Made by a program: the position numbers and the translations under genes. A stretch of 64,000 nt of DNA. Origin: an uncultured Bacilli bacterium (lineage in GTDB: Bacteria > Bacillota_I > Bacilli_A > RF39 > UBA660). This document shows positions 15,435-24,265 of the stretch, piece by piece. Position 1 is the first letter of the stretch; each line of letters starts with the position of its first letter. Below the pieces are notes generated by a model. It ran no database searches and was not told the DNA's origin. It worked only from the letters and a program-made list of their open reading frames with translations. The stretch lies in contig CAKOQK010000004.1 in assembly GCA_934101225.1 (NCBI GenBank), positions 11,837 to 75,836 on the forward strand. Reading direction: 5' to 3'.

Positions 15435-15868
15435 TGGCAAGTTTTGATGCTGAAACACCTTATGAATTATTAAAAACTCTTGAAGAACTAGAAACTAATT
15501 GTGAAGAAATTTTTGGAAATATGACTAAAGCAGGAGCAGAAGTAGTTTATAAAAATGTAAAATCAAATATGGCAAAATCATTTAAATCTACTAAAGCACT
15601 TGATAAGGGCTTAAAGATAACAAAGGTTTATAAAACTCCATCTGATGATGGAATAAATGTCTATGTTGGATTTTATGGCTATGATACTGATAGTAAACCG
15701 ACTAAAAGACATCCTTATGGAACTCCTATTCCATTGATTGCACTTGCTAGAGAATATGGAACTAGTAGGGGAGAACAAAAGAAGCCTTTTTTAAGAAAGT
15801 CATTTAATAAATCTCAAATAGAACAAGAAATGTTAAAAGTTCAAAACAAATATATAAAAGGAGATTAG
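15434..15868 (+). CDS. HK97 gp10-type head-tail protein
   Basis: This 144-residue protein matches the HK97-gp10 family: an N-terminal helix region (LLKTLEELETNCEEIFGNMT), GLKITKVYKTPSDDGINVYV, and the hallmark ending ALAREYGTSRGEQKKPFLRK. These proteins bridge the connector and tail. It sits in the expected place between head closure and tail terminator genes. Coding continuity with both neighbours is tight. Confidence 0.85.
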   Translation: MASFDAETPYELLKTLEELETNCEEIFGNMTKAGAEVVYKNVKSNMAKSFKSTKALDKGLKITKVYKTPSDDGINVYVGFYGYDTDSKPTKRHPYGTPIPLIALAREYGTSRGEQKKPFLRKSFNKSQIEQEMLKVQNKYIKGD

Positions 15869-15873
15869 TTAAT

Positions 15874-16215
15874 ATGAATGAAGAATTAAAAACTATATTC
15901 AATGAATTTAAAGTTAAAAATGTAAGTGTTCCAGTAGAACATTTAAGATATATTGGAAATTCAAAAACGTATGTAACATGGACTTTATTAGAAGAAAGTC
16001 CAGCTTTATGTGCTAATGATGAAGTTTTATTTAGTGTATGTTCAGTTGATATAGATATATATAGTGATAGCAATTATTTAGATATTATGAATGAAGTTAA
16101 AAAAATAATGAAAAAAAATGAATGGTTATGGGTTGAAGATAGTGAAGAAATGTATGAAGAAGATACAGGACTTTATCATAAAACCATGACTTTTGAAAAG
16201 GAAAGGATGATTTAA
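15874..16215 (+). CDS. Tail terminator / completion protein
   Basis: The 113-residue protein contains VPVEHLRYIGNSKTYVTWTL, SVCSVDIDIYSDSNYLDIM and a C-terminal LYHKTMTFEKERM strand. This pattern fits the gp17/DUF3168-like tail completion proteins that cap the tail tube. It starts 9 bases after aaaggag and lies directly before the major tail protein, which is where these genes normally occur. Similarity is by pattern only, so the exact family is less certain than the role. Confidence 0.7.
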   Translation: MNEELKTIFNEFKVKNVSVPVEHLRYIGNSKTYVTWTLLEESPALCANDEVLFSVCSVDIDIYSDSNYLDIMNEVKKIMKKNEWLWVEDSEEMYEEDTGLYHKTMTFEKERMI

Positions 16216-16219
16216 TTAT

Positions 16220-16816
16220 ATGGCAAGAATAGGATTTAAAAAAGGAAAGTATAACAAGCATGATGCAACATCTAGTAAATTTGTAGCATTAACTGGTAAT
16301 AAAGTACCTGAATTAGAAAAGGTTGTTGATGAAAAATTCTCACCAGAATATAACAATGCTGAATTATATGGAAATGATTCATTAGCAGAAAGTGATAATA
16401 GTTTTAAAAAAGGAACTTTAACACTAACATTAGTTGATGATAATGATGAAAAAGATGCTGATTTATTAGGTAATACTATTTCTTCAGAAACTTCTAATAA
16501 AGGCGAAGTAACAATGAAAGTTGATGATAATGCTCCTTATATTGGTTATGGACATATTATTCCTAAAATTGTTGCTAATGTAAGAAAATATAAAGTTGAA
16601 TTTTTTCCAAGAGTTAAAGTTAATAAAATAACTCACGATGCAAAAACTAGAGGAGAAAATGTAGAATTTACTACTGTAACTTTAGAGGCTACTGTATATC
16701 CTTTAGATAAAGAATTTAACGGATTAACAGAAGGCACTTGGGAAAAACATAAAACGTTTAGTAGCCTATCTGAGGCAGAAACTTATCTTGATTCTTTATT
16801 AACTCCAAAAGCATAG
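16220..16816 (+). CDS. Major tail tube protein, phi13 type
   Basis: This 198-residue protein opens with ARIGFKKGKYNKHDATSSKF and has the beta-rich pattern of phi13-family major tail proteins. Other landmarks are the region after ELYGNDSLAESDNSFKKGTL and the strand VKVNKITHDAKTRGENVEFT. It should polymerise into the tail tube. It is followed by a 52-codon gene and then by a terminator hairpin. That arrangement would let this abundant protein be made in excess over the downstream tail genes. Confidence 0.85.
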   Translation: MARIGFKKGKYNKHDATSSKFVALTGNKVPELEKVVDEKFSPEYNNAELYGNDSLAESDNSFKKGTLTLTLVDDNDEKDADLLGNTISSETSNKGEVTMKVDDNAPYIGYGHIIPKIVANVRKYKVEFFPRVKVNKITHDAKTRGENVEFTTVTLEATVYPLDKEFNGLTEGTWEKHKTFSSLSEAETYLDSLLTPKA

Positions 16817-16829
16817 AAGGAAATTCTAT

Positions 16830-16988
16830 ATGAAGGTTAAAGTTATAAGTATATTTGTAGATAAAAATACAAATGAAAGATATGAACTTAATAAGGTATT
16901 AGATAATATTTCTGAAGAAAGATATGAAGAAATAAAAGAATTTGTAAAAATTATAGAAAATACTAAAAAGAAAGGCACGGTGGAATAG
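16830..16988 (+). CDS. Small helical phage protein, 52 aa, between tail genes
   Basis: A 52-codon gene starts at 16830 after agaagg. The product begins MKVKVISIFVDKNTNERYEL and continues with a helical DNISEERYEEIKEFVKII. Proteins of this pattern occur after the major tail gene in other Firmicutes phages but have no assigned role. Its TAG stop (16986-16988) lies exactly in the loop of the terminator hairpin, so translation and termination are physically linked. Confidence 0.6.
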   Translation: MKVKVISIFVDKNTNERYELNKVLDNISEERYEEIKEFVKIIENTKKKGTVE

Positions 16989-17004
16989 TTCCACCTCTTT
17001 TTTT
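16979..17004 (+). terminator. Rho-independent terminator inside the late operon
   Basis: GGTGGAA (16979-16985) and TTCCACC (16989-16995) form a perfect 7-bp stem with a 3-base loop (TAG), followed by TC and seven T. It separates the head and major tail genes from the tail chaperones and tape measure. It probably reduces rather than stops downstream transcription, as no new promoter is evident before 17024. Confidence 0.8.
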
Positions 17005-17023
17005 ATATAAGGAGGAATTATTA

Positions 17024-17380
17024 ATGAAAGATAAAATTAATTATTTTGAAGTAAATGGAACTAAATATCCCTTATGTTGTAATTTAAACGTTCTTGAAGC
17101 AATACAGGAAAAATATGGATCAATGACTGCTTGGGGAGAAATAGTTGAAAACAAGTCTGGAAAAGAGCCAAAAATTAAAGATTTAAAATATGGCTTTATG
17201 GTAATGATTAATGAAGCTTTAGATATTGAAAATGAGAATTTAGAAGAAAAGAGACAATTACTTACTGAAAAACAAGTTGGAAGATTACTTACTGAACTTG
17301 GTATTGCAGAAGCAACTAAAAAGATAGAGGAGTTATCAATCAGTTCTAATTCAACTGGAGAAGAGCCAAAAAACATGTAA
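17024..17380 (+). CDS. Tail assembly chaperone, G protein
   Basis: This 118-residue protein starts 8 bases after taaggagga. It has the usual chaperone landmarks: INYFEVNGTKYPLCCNLNVL, EKYGSMTAWGEIVEN and a final helix before a Ser/Asn-rich end. Together with its frameshifted longer form it should bind the tape measure and guide tail tube assembly, as lambda G and GT do. Its last codons contain the slippery sequence A_AAA_AAC at 17368-17374, just before the stop. Confidence 0.8.
   Translation: MKDKINYFEVNGTKYPLCCNLNVLEAIQEKYGSMTAWGEIVENKSGKEPKIKDLKYGFMVMINEALDIENENLEEKRQLLTEKQVGRLLTELGIAEATKKIEELSISSNSTGEEPKNM
17368..17374 (+). promoter_or_regulatory. Programmed -1 frameshift site A_AAA_AAC
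   Basis: The bases AAAAAAC are in the exact X_XXY_YYZ phase relative to the G frame (Lys AAA at 17369-17371, Asn AAC at 17372-17374). A slip of -1 continues into an open frame that runs to TAG at 17599-17601. The G stop is only 4 bases further on. Frameshifting between tail chaperone genes is a long-known feature of siphophages. Confidence 0.85.
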
Positions 17381-17601
17381 TCCATGAGGATCAAGACGAT
17401 GAAATTGATTTCTCATGGCTTTTATTTATTGGACATTGTTTGTTAGGCTTTACTGAAAAAGAAGTAGGAAGAATGACTTTAGGAAAATTACTAAAGTTAT
17501 ATAGCCATTATAAGAATCATTATGATTTTAAATTAAGTGGTAAATCCTATAAAGAATTAGATGATATGGTAGCCCATGATGGGGAATTTATTCGTGATTA
17601 G
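17374..17601 (+). CDS. T extension of the tail chaperone, made by -1 frameshift
   Basis: This 75-codon frame has no start of its own and is joined to G by the slippery site, giving a predicted GT fusion of 192 residues. The extension reads EDQDDEIDFSWLLFIGHCLL, then MTLGKLLKLYSHYKNHYDFK and ends ELDDMVAHDGEFIRD. It resembles GP15/T-type tail proteins with an aromatic helical core. It lies between G and the tape measure gene, exactly where the T domain belongs. The tape measure start follows after 11 bases. Confidence 0.8.
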   Translation, partial: HVIHEDQDDEIDFSWLLFIGHCLLGFTEKEVGRMTLGKLLKLYSHYKNHYDFKLSGKSYKELDDMVAHDGEFIRD

Positions 17602-17612
17602 GAGGTGAAGAT

Positions 17613-19895
17613 ATGGCAAGTTCTTTTGGTGGAACAATTAAATTAACTGGTGAATCTGAGTATCAAAAATCTTTAAAAGCTATTAGTGAAAATTTAAAAG
17701 TATTATCTAGTGAAATGAGGGTTGTTACTAGTAGATATGATGTTAATGATAGATCTACCAGTAATTTATCACAACAAAATGAAATTTTAACTAAAAAAAT
17801 AGATGAACAAAAAAATAAAGTAGAAATTTTAACTAAAGCCCTTAACGAGGCAAAAACTCAAACTGATGATAATAGTTCTACTACAAAAAAATGGGAAACT
17901 CAATTAAATGATGCTCAGGCAGAGCTTAATAAGTTAGAAAGAACTTTAGATAGTAACGAACAAGAAATGAAGGACTATGGAAAAGCAACTGATGATGCTG
18001 GTGAAAAGAGTTCCAGGTTGGGAGATATTATCAAGGGAAATTTAATATCAGAAGGTATTATTAATGGATTTAAAGCATTAGGAAGTGCTATGAAAACAGT
18101 TGGAGGATCATTAATAAATATAGGAAAGCAAGCTTTTGAGGAATATTCAAATTATGAACAACTTGTTGGTGGTGTTGAAACTTTATTTGGTATTGGAGAA
18201 ATGTCTGTTGAAGAATATGCTGCATCAGTAGGTAAAAGTGTAAGCAAGGTTGAAGATAAGTATAATGAAATGTATGAAGCACAAGAGAATGTTCTTAATG
18301 ATTCATTAAATGCATATAAAACGGCTGGTTTAAGTGCGAATGAATATATGGAAACTGTAACTTCATTTAGTGCTAGTTTAATTCAAAGTTTGAAAGGTGA
18401 TACTTTAAATGCTGGTGAATATGCTAAACAGGCTGTAATTGATATGTCGGATAATGCAAATAAAATGGGTACTGATATGTCTATGATACAAAGTGCATAT
18501 CAAGGCTTTGCAAAAGGTAATTATACGATGCTTGATAACCTTAAATTGGGTTATGGTGGTACAAAAACTGAGATGGAGAGATTATTAAAAGATGCTCAAA
18601 AAATTAGTGGTGTAAAATATAATTTATCAAGTTTTGCTGATATTACTCAAGCAATTCATGTTATGCAAGAAAACATGGGAATAGCTGGAACAACTTCAAA
18701 AGAAGCAAGTTCTACTATTCAAGGATCTATTAATTCAATGAAATCAGCCTGGAAAAATGTAGTAAATGAACTTGCAACTGGGGGACATATATCTGGCTTT
18801 GAACATCTTGTTGATAATTTAGTTGAAAGTGTTATAACAGTTGGCGATAATATAATGCCAAGAGTTGAAATAATAATTGATGGAATAGTTAAATTAATAA
18901 TGAGTTTATCAAAAAGATTAGTTGATTATATGCCTAAATTATTAGAAACTGGAATGAGTTTAATGCAAACTATTTTAGATGGTTTTATGTCTATGTTACC
19001 ACAGTTAATACCAATTGCAGTTCAATTAATTAACAGTTTATCTTCTTTTATACTTCAAAATTTACCTACAATATTACAGGCAGGTATTACTTTGCTATTA
19101 GAATTGATCAAAGGTATATCTCAGGCACTTCCTGAACTTATACCAGTTGCAGTAAGATGCATTATGGATCTTGTAGATACATTATTAGATAATATTGACG
19201 AAATAATTGAATGTGGAATTGAATTACTTGTTGCTTTAACAGAAGGAATATTTAATGCTTTACCTGAATTAATTTCAAGATTACCTGAAATTATTGTTAA
19301 AATTGTGACGAAATTACATGAATTAACTCCGCAACTATTAAGCTGTGTATTAAGAATGATGGTTTCAATAGCAACTGGAATGGTTAAATATTCTGTTGAA
19401 ATGGTTACAAGAATACCTCAAATTATTAAGTCAGTTGTTAATGCTTTTAATCAACATTTAAAAGATATGGTTAGTATTGGTAAAAATATGGTTAGCGGAA
19501 TTTGGCAAGGAATTTCAGGAAGTATTGATTGGATTAAAAATAAGATCAAAGGATGGGTTGGGGATGTTACTAAATTTATTAAAAAATTATTTGGTATTAA
19601 CTCACCATCAAGATTATTTAAAGATGAAATTGGTACTAATTTAGCACTAGGAATTGGTGAAGGTTTTGGAGATACAATGAAAGATGTATCAAGGAATATG
19701 GCTAATTCTATTCCTACTGAATTTGATGCAAATATAAATACTAATTATGGTACAAGTGTTAATAATACTTCAAATAATTATGACACTTATTTACAAGCAT
19801 TTAAAGACGCATTAAGAGATGTAAAAGTAGTAATGAATAATCGAGAAATGGGGAATTTTGTTATTGATACAGTAGAAACGGCGGTGTATTCATAA
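17613..19895 (+). CDS. Tail tape measure protein
   Basis: This 760-residue protein starts after taggaggtg. Residues 1-150 are a coiled coil (NLSQQNEILTKKIDEQKNKV). A helical domain follows, with GGVETLFGIGEMSVEEYAAS and YAKQAVIDMSDNANKMGTDM. Residues about 400-620 contain repeated hydrophobic helices with Pro-Glu-Leu-Ile motifs (ALPELIPVAV, ALPELISRLPEII), and the C-terminus has FGINSPSRLFKDEIG, a common tape measure signature. The length sets tail length and implies a fairly short tail. It is in the canonical position after the chaperones. Confidence 0.9.
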   Translation: MASSFGGTIKLTGESEYQKSLKAISENLKVLSSEMRVVTSRYDVNDRSTSNLSQQNEILTKKIDEQKNKVEILTKALNEAKTQTDDNSSTTKKWETQLNDAQAELNKLERTLDSNEQEMKDYGKATDDAGEKSSRLGDIIKGNLISEGIINGFKALGSAMKTVGGSLINIGKQAFEEYSNYEQLVGGVETLFGIGEMSVEEYAASVGKSVSKVEDKYNEMYEAQENVLNDSLNAYKTAGLSANEYMETVTSFSASLIQSLKGDTLNAGEYAKQAVIDMSDNANKMGTDMSMIQSAYQGFAKGNYTMLDNLKLGYGGTKTEMERLLKDAQKISGVKYNLSSFADITQAIHVMQENMGIAGTTSKEASSTIQGSINSMKSAWKNVVNELATGGHISGFEHLVDNLVESVITVGDNIMPRVEIIIDGIVKLIMSLSKRLVDYMPKLLETGMSLMQTILDGFMSMLPQLIPIAVQLINSLSSFILQNLPTILQAGITLLLELIKGISQALPELIPVAVRCIMDLVDTLLDNIDEIIECGIELLVALTEGIFNALPELISRLPEIIVKIVTKLHELTPQLLSCVLRMMVSIATGMVKYSVEMVTRIPQIIKSVVNAFNQHLKDMVSIGKNMVSGIWQGISGSIDWIKNKIKGWVGDVTKFIKKLFGINSPSRLFKDEIGTNLALGIGEGFGDTMKDVSRNMANSIPTEFDANINTNYGTSVNNTSNNYDTYLQAFKDALRDVKVVMNNREMGNFVIDTVETAVYS

Positions 19896-20593
19896 TGAAT
19901 AGTATTAATTGGAAAGGTATTGATAGTGAATCCATAGAAGGACTATTAATTTGTGAATTACCACCGATTTCTAAACCAAAAATGAGAATAAAAGAAACTG
20001 TTATAGATGGAGTAGATGGATCATTTATCGAAGAATTAGGTTATGAATCTTATGATAAAACTATGAAAATTGGATTAACAAGAGATTATGATATAGATGA
20101 AGTCATGGATTATTTCAATGGGGAAGGTAATTTAATTTTTAGTAATGAAGATGATAAATTATACAAAGCCAAGATAATAAATCAAATAGATTATCAAAGA
20201 TTGTTAAGATTTAAAACTGCTAATATAACGTTTAGAGTACAACCTTTTAAGTATTCAGCTAATGAAATATCTAAAAAGGTTGATATAACTGATGAAACAA
20301 GTATTAATTTTTACAACAATGGAAATGTGGAAAGTAAACCACAAATTAAAATATATGGCACTGGTGTTATTAATTTTAAATTGGAAGGAAGAACTATATT
20401 TACTTATACATTTTCTTCAGATGATACTTATGTTGTTATTGATAGTGATAAACAGGATGCATATGTAGGTAGTATTTTAAAAAATAGATTTATGAATGGT
20501 GATTTCCCTATTTTTCAAAAAGGGAAAAATACTATTTCATGGGATGGAACAATTACTAAAATTGAGATAAGTAATTATTCGAGATGGATTTAG
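19895..20593 (+). CDS. Distal tail protein (Dit)
   Basis: This 232-residue protein has the N-terminal pattern of siphovirus distal tail proteins. MNSINWKGIDSESIEGLLIC is followed by IDGVDGSFIEELGYESYDKT and a ring-forming domain with FRVQPFKY, the usual end of the first domain. The C-terminal 100 residues are a beta-sandwich (FYNNGNVESKPQIKIYGTGV). It forms the hub joining tail tube and adsorption apparatus. It overlaps the tape measure stop by one base. Confidence 0.85.
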   Translation: MNSINWKGIDSESIEGLLICELPPISKPKMRIKETVIDGVDGSFIEELGYESYDKTMKIGLTRDYDIDEVMDYFNGEGNLIFSNEDDKLYKAKIINQIDYQRLLRFKTANITFRVQPFKYSANEISKKVDITDETSINFYNNGNVESKPQIKIYGTGVINFKLEGRTIFTYTFSSDDTYVVIDSDKQDAYVGSILKNRFMNGDFPIFQKGKNTISWDGTITKIEISNYSRWI

Positions 20594-20608
20594 GAAAGGA
20601 GCATAAAT

Positions 20609-20944
20609 ATGAAAAGAGTTAGAAAATTAACTAGGGGAGATACTTTTTCTTTAGAGGTTGAAATAACTGAAAATGGGGAATATCAAACAGTAGATGAGAT
20701 GTTTCTTACTGTAAAAGATAGTTATAGTGCTGATGAAATTTTATTTCAAAAGAAAATTGGTGATGGAATCAAATTGAAAGATAATAAATATTTGATTTCA
20801 ATTTATCCAGAAGATACAAATGATTTTGAATATAAACAATATGTTTATGATATTGAAATCATTAAAGGAAATATTAAAAAGACTTTGGAAGTTGGTATTT
20901 TACGTATTTGTGATGAAGTAACATTTGCAGTAGATGAGGTGTAA
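20609..20944 (+). CDS. Small baseplate beta-sandwich protein
   Basis: The 111-residue protein starts after aggaaaggagc and reads as a single beta domain: RKLTRGDTFSLEVEITENGE, VDEMFLTVKDSYSADEILFQ, and DTNDFEYKQYVYDIEI. The pattern resembles the N-terminal domain of BppU-type upper baseplate proteins, which attach receptor-binding proteins to the tail tip. It lies between the hub protein and a large receptor-binding candidate, which fits such a linker role. The family assignment is by pattern only. Confidence 0.6.
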   Translation: MKRVRKLTRGDTFSLEVEITENGEYQTVDEMFLTVKDSYSADEILFQKKIGDGIKLKDNKYLISIYPEDTNDFEYKQYVYDIEIIKGNIKKTLEVGILRICDEVTFAVDEV

Positions 20945-20946
20945 CT

Positions 20947-22596
20947 ATGGAATATAAAATAAGAGAAAAATTATTTGGAGCCAATAAAACAAGTGCAATT
21001 GGAATGTCGTTAACTTTAAATGATACTGTTAAATATCCGATAAATAAATTGACGATTGATGGTGTTTGTGAACAGGAAACGACTAGTGGAAAGAATAAAT
21101 TACCTAATAATGCAGTGTCAAAAACATTAAATGGTGTAACTTTTACAAAGAATAGTGATGGAACTGTTGTAGTAAACGGAACAGCAACAACAAGTTGTTT
21201 TTATAACATAATATCTGATAATAAAGTGCCAATAACAACAACCAATTTAATATTAAGTGGATGCCCTTTGGGTGGGACAAGTTCATCTTATAGGCTAAGA
21301 GCAACTTATACTGATACTTCTTATTCTGAAGATATAGGAAGTAGTATTAAATTAAAAGACGAAAAAGTATTGCAAATAGTAACGATAGTTATAACTAATG
21401 GTACTACTTGTAATAATCTAATATTTAAACCTATGATATCATCAGATGGTGGAGAATACGAGCCATACACACGAGGACAAGCAAGCCCTAGTCCTGACTA
21501 TCCACAAGAGATTAAAACATTGACTGGTAATTTAAAATTAACAAGTTGTGGAAAAAATTTGTTTGATAGTTCTTTTAGAAAAGCAAATGGTACATTAACT
21601 GTAGCTCACGGAACGTGTACTGAGACAAATGGAATATTTACTTTAAAAGCAACAGACGCTGATATTTATTTATTTGATTTACTAAATCCATCATTTTTTT
21701 ATAATCAAGAATGTGGACCTTTAATTAAAATACCTAAAAATAATAGTGGTAAGTTGTTTTTTAAAAACACAAACTCTTTATTTACTAAAAACTATATAAC
21801 ACAATATGATGAAAACAAAAAATCTTTGGGTGCTAGTTATATTAGTTCAAATGTTGGTTATGTAACAATAAAATCTAATGCTAAATACTGTTCTATAAGA
21901 ACAGGTTATAGTAAATCAGTAGCAAATGAAGAATACAAATTTTTAATTATGTTATCTATAAATGATATACCTTATGAACCTTATCAAGGCTCATCTTTAA
22001 ATATAACTATTCCATCAAATGAATTTGTAGGAAAACTAGATGATACTTACAAAGATACATTAAATGTAGTATATAAAGATGATGGACATTATCATTTAAT
22101 ATTAAAGAAAATGATTGGTAAAGTTGTGCTAGATGGTAGTGCTGATGAAATTTGGACTGTACAATTAACCAATGCCAGTGGTAAAAGCAGGCTTAGATTG
22201 GATGCTTCTAAATTTAATATGAAGACTGTTTCAAAAATTAATGAAATAGGTAAAATAATTTCTACTTGCTTCTTACCGGTTTCGGTTGAAAGAACTTGGT
22301 TTAATTATAATGGAATAGCAGTAGATACTTCAAAATATATTTTTATTTATAGTGAGGAAACTTCTAATTTATCGCTCACAGATTTTAAAAATTGGTTATC
22401 AACTCATAATGTTGAAGCTTATTATGCACTTAAAACACCTTATGAAGTAGATTTAGGAATAGTAGATACATTATTAAGTTATGATGAAATAACTAATATA
22501 TTCACTAATTCAGATTTATATCCAGTTATAAATGTTGATTATTATAAAGGATCATTAGATATAAGTAATTATGAATTTTCTATAAAAGAGGTATAG
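20947..22596 (+). CDS. Tail receptor-binding or fibre protein with repeated modules
   Basis: This 549-residue beta-rich protein has two related modules. One begins TTSGKNKLPNN and ends in GGEYEPYTRGQASPSPDYPQ. The other begins TSCGKNLFDSS and ends DIPYEPYQGSSLNITIP. The YEPY followed by a SPSPDYPQEI linker is a widespread feature of minor tail proteins in Firmicutes phages, whose modules resemble carbohydrate-binding domains. The last 160 residues are less repetitive. It probably contacts host surface glycan. It starts 3 bases after the previous stop. Confidence 0.7.
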   Translation: MEYKIREKLFGANKTSAIGMSLTLNDTVKYPINKLTIDGVCEQETTSGKNKLPNNAVSKTLNGVTFTKNSDGTVVVNGTATTSCFYNIISDNKVPITTTNLILSGCPLGGTSSSYRLRATYTDTSYSEDIGSSIKLKDEKVLQIVTIVITNGTTCNNLIFKPMISSDGGEYEPYTRGQASPSPDYPQEIKTLTGNLKLTSCGKNLFDSSFRKANGTLTVAHGTCTETNGIFTLKATDADIYLFDLLNPSFFYNQECGPLIKIPKNNSGKLFFKNTNSLFTKNYITQYDENKKSLGASYISSNVGYVTIKSNAKYCSIRTGYSKSVANEEYKFLIMLSINDIPYEPYQGSSLNITIPSNEFVGKLDDTYKDTLNVVYKDDGHYHLILKKMIGKVVLDGSADEIWTVQLTNASGKSRLRLDASKFNMKTVSKINEIGKIISTCFLPVSVERTWFNYNGIAVDTSKYIFIYSEETSNLSLTDFKNWLSTHNVEAYYALKTPYEVDLGIVDTLLSYDEITNIFTNSDLYPVINVDYYKGSLDISNYEFSIKEV

Positions 22597-22598
22597 AT

Positions 22599-24254
22599 AT
22601 GTTATGTGTTTATGAAGGAACTGAGAAATTATTTAATAACAATGGAATTAAAGTATTGCATCCTTTATTTGCTGAAGTAACTAAAAAAGATAATAGTGAT
22701 TATTATTTAGAATTAGAAGATATATTGGATAATCTTGATTATTATCAAAAAGGATTAATTATAAGAACTGATACTCCATGGGGTGTTCAGGGATTTAGAT
22801 GTGATAAACCAACTATTAAAAATGATAGAGTGTCATGCAAAGCATGGCACTTATCTTATGACAGTAAAAACTATATTGTAAAAGATGCTTATTCAGTTGA
22901 TAAGAATTGTAATGATGCATTAAATTATTTTAATAGTGCTACTGATAGAACAAGTCCATTTACAACTATTAGTGATATTCCTACAACGTTAAGTTCAAGA
23001 ATGGTAACTAAAACATTATTTGAAATTTATGAAAATTTCATTTCAGATGATATGTATGGTGGTCATTGGTATAGAAACAATTGGACATTAGGAATTAAAG
23101 CAAATATAGGTCAAGATAGAGGTGTGGTGTTATCTTCTAATAAAAATATTTCTGATTTTGAAAATAGTGAAAATTGGGATGATGTTTGTACTAAAATACT
23201 TCCTTATACTACTGATGGAGAGCAAAGAATTTATTTGGATGATCCATTTTTAATATCAGAATATCTATCTTTATATGATATCGTTTATGCTAAAGTAGTT
23301 AAATTTGATAATCCATATGATAAATCTGATTATGAAGATTATTCTACTTTTTTATCTGATACTAAATTATGGCTTAAAAAAACTGCTTTAGAATATTTAG
23401 AGGAAAATAAAACTCCAAAATTTAATTGTTCCGTTAGTTCTCCAATAAAGAATGTAAGCGATATTGGAGATACTATTTATGTAAAATATTCAAAGTGTAA
23501 TATTAATATTAAAACAAATGTAATTGGCATTAAATATGATTGTATTAGTCAAAAATATACAAAAATTGAATTTGGAAATTTTAAAAAAGAAATCAAAAAT
23601 TTACAAGAACAAATTTCAGGTGAAATCAAAAAGACAACAAAAGAAACAGTAAAAGAAAGTCAAGTATTGTTACAAGATGAATTAAATCAAGCAACTTCAA
23701 GATTTAATGAAATGTTAGGAAGTTCATACAAAATAATAGAAGAAGATAAAATAATGTTTGTAGATAAATTGCCTAAAGAACAAGCAAAATATGTTTTAAA
23801 GATTTCAAATGGTGGAATAGGATTTAGTTCTACTGGAATTAACGGAATATTTACCAGTGCTTGGACTTTAGATGGTACTTTAAATATGAATGCTATTAAT
23901 GTAATTAATTTAACTGCCTCTTTAATAAAAGGCGGTGTTTTAAAGTTAGGTGGAATCAATAATTCAAGTGGTACTTTTGAATTATATGATGAAACAGGTA
24001 AATTGATTTGTTTACAAGATAAAACAGGTTTAACGTGTTATGCAAAAAATGGCGATTATGTAAAACTAAATGCAGAGGTTGGTTTTGCTGGTTTTAATAA
24101 AAATAATATTAAATCCTTTTGGGCTGATGGCGATGTTTTTCATATGAAGAATGCAGAGGTTGAAAATGAACTTAAAGTAGCAAACATGATTAAATTTGTA
24201 CCTGTAAATACTGAAACAAATAAAGGAATTGGCATTGTTGCTATTCAAAGCTAG
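22599..24254 (+). CDS. Tail-associated protein, Gp37-like / Tal type
   Basis: This 551-residue protein has an N-terminal hub-like region (MLCVYEGTEKLFNNNGIKVL, QKGLIIRTDTPWGVQGFRCD and VSCKAWHLSYDSKNYIVKDA). This resembles the ReqiPepy6 Gp37-like or Tal proteins that cap the tail tip. A coiled coil at about residues 325-370 leads to a beta-rich C-terminal part with GIGFSSTGINGIFTSAWTLD, common in phage tail-tip proteins. It is likely to be the central tip, with the C-terminal part exposed. No peptidase motif is visible. Confidence 0.7.
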   Translation: MLCVYEGTEKLFNNNGIKVLHPLFAEVTKKDNSDYYLELEDILDNLDYYQKGLIIRTDTPWGVQGFRCDKPTIKNDRVSCKAWHLSYDSKNYIVKDAYSVDKNCNDALNYFNSATDRTSPFTTISDIPTTLSSRMVTKTLFEIYENFISDDMYGGHWYRNNWTLGIKANIGQDRGVVLSSNKNISDFENSENWDDVCTKILPYTTDGEQRIYLDDPFLISEYLSLYDIVYAKVVKFDNPYDKSDYEDYSTFLSDTKLWLKKTALEYLEENKTPKFNCSVSSPIKNVSDIGDTIYVKYSKCNINIKTNVIGIKYDCISQKYTKIEFGNFKKEIKNLQEQISGEIKKTTKETVKESQVLLQDELNQATSRFNEMLGSSYKIIEEDKIMFVDKLPKEQAKYVLKISNGGIGFSSTGINGIFTSAWTLDGTLNMNAINVINLTASLIKGGVLKLGGINNSSGTFELYDETGKLICLQDKTGLTCYAKNGDYVKLNAEVGFAGFNKNNIKSFWADGDVFHMKNAEVENELKVANMIKFVPVNTETNKGIGIVAIQS

Positions 24255-24265
24255 GAAGTGAAAAT

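Noticed and set aside
17041..17394. Open minus-strand frame opposite the tail chaperone
   Set aside because: No ribosome site, Ser/Phe-rich shadow composition, and it is fully inside a well-supported plus-strand gene with a frameshift site.
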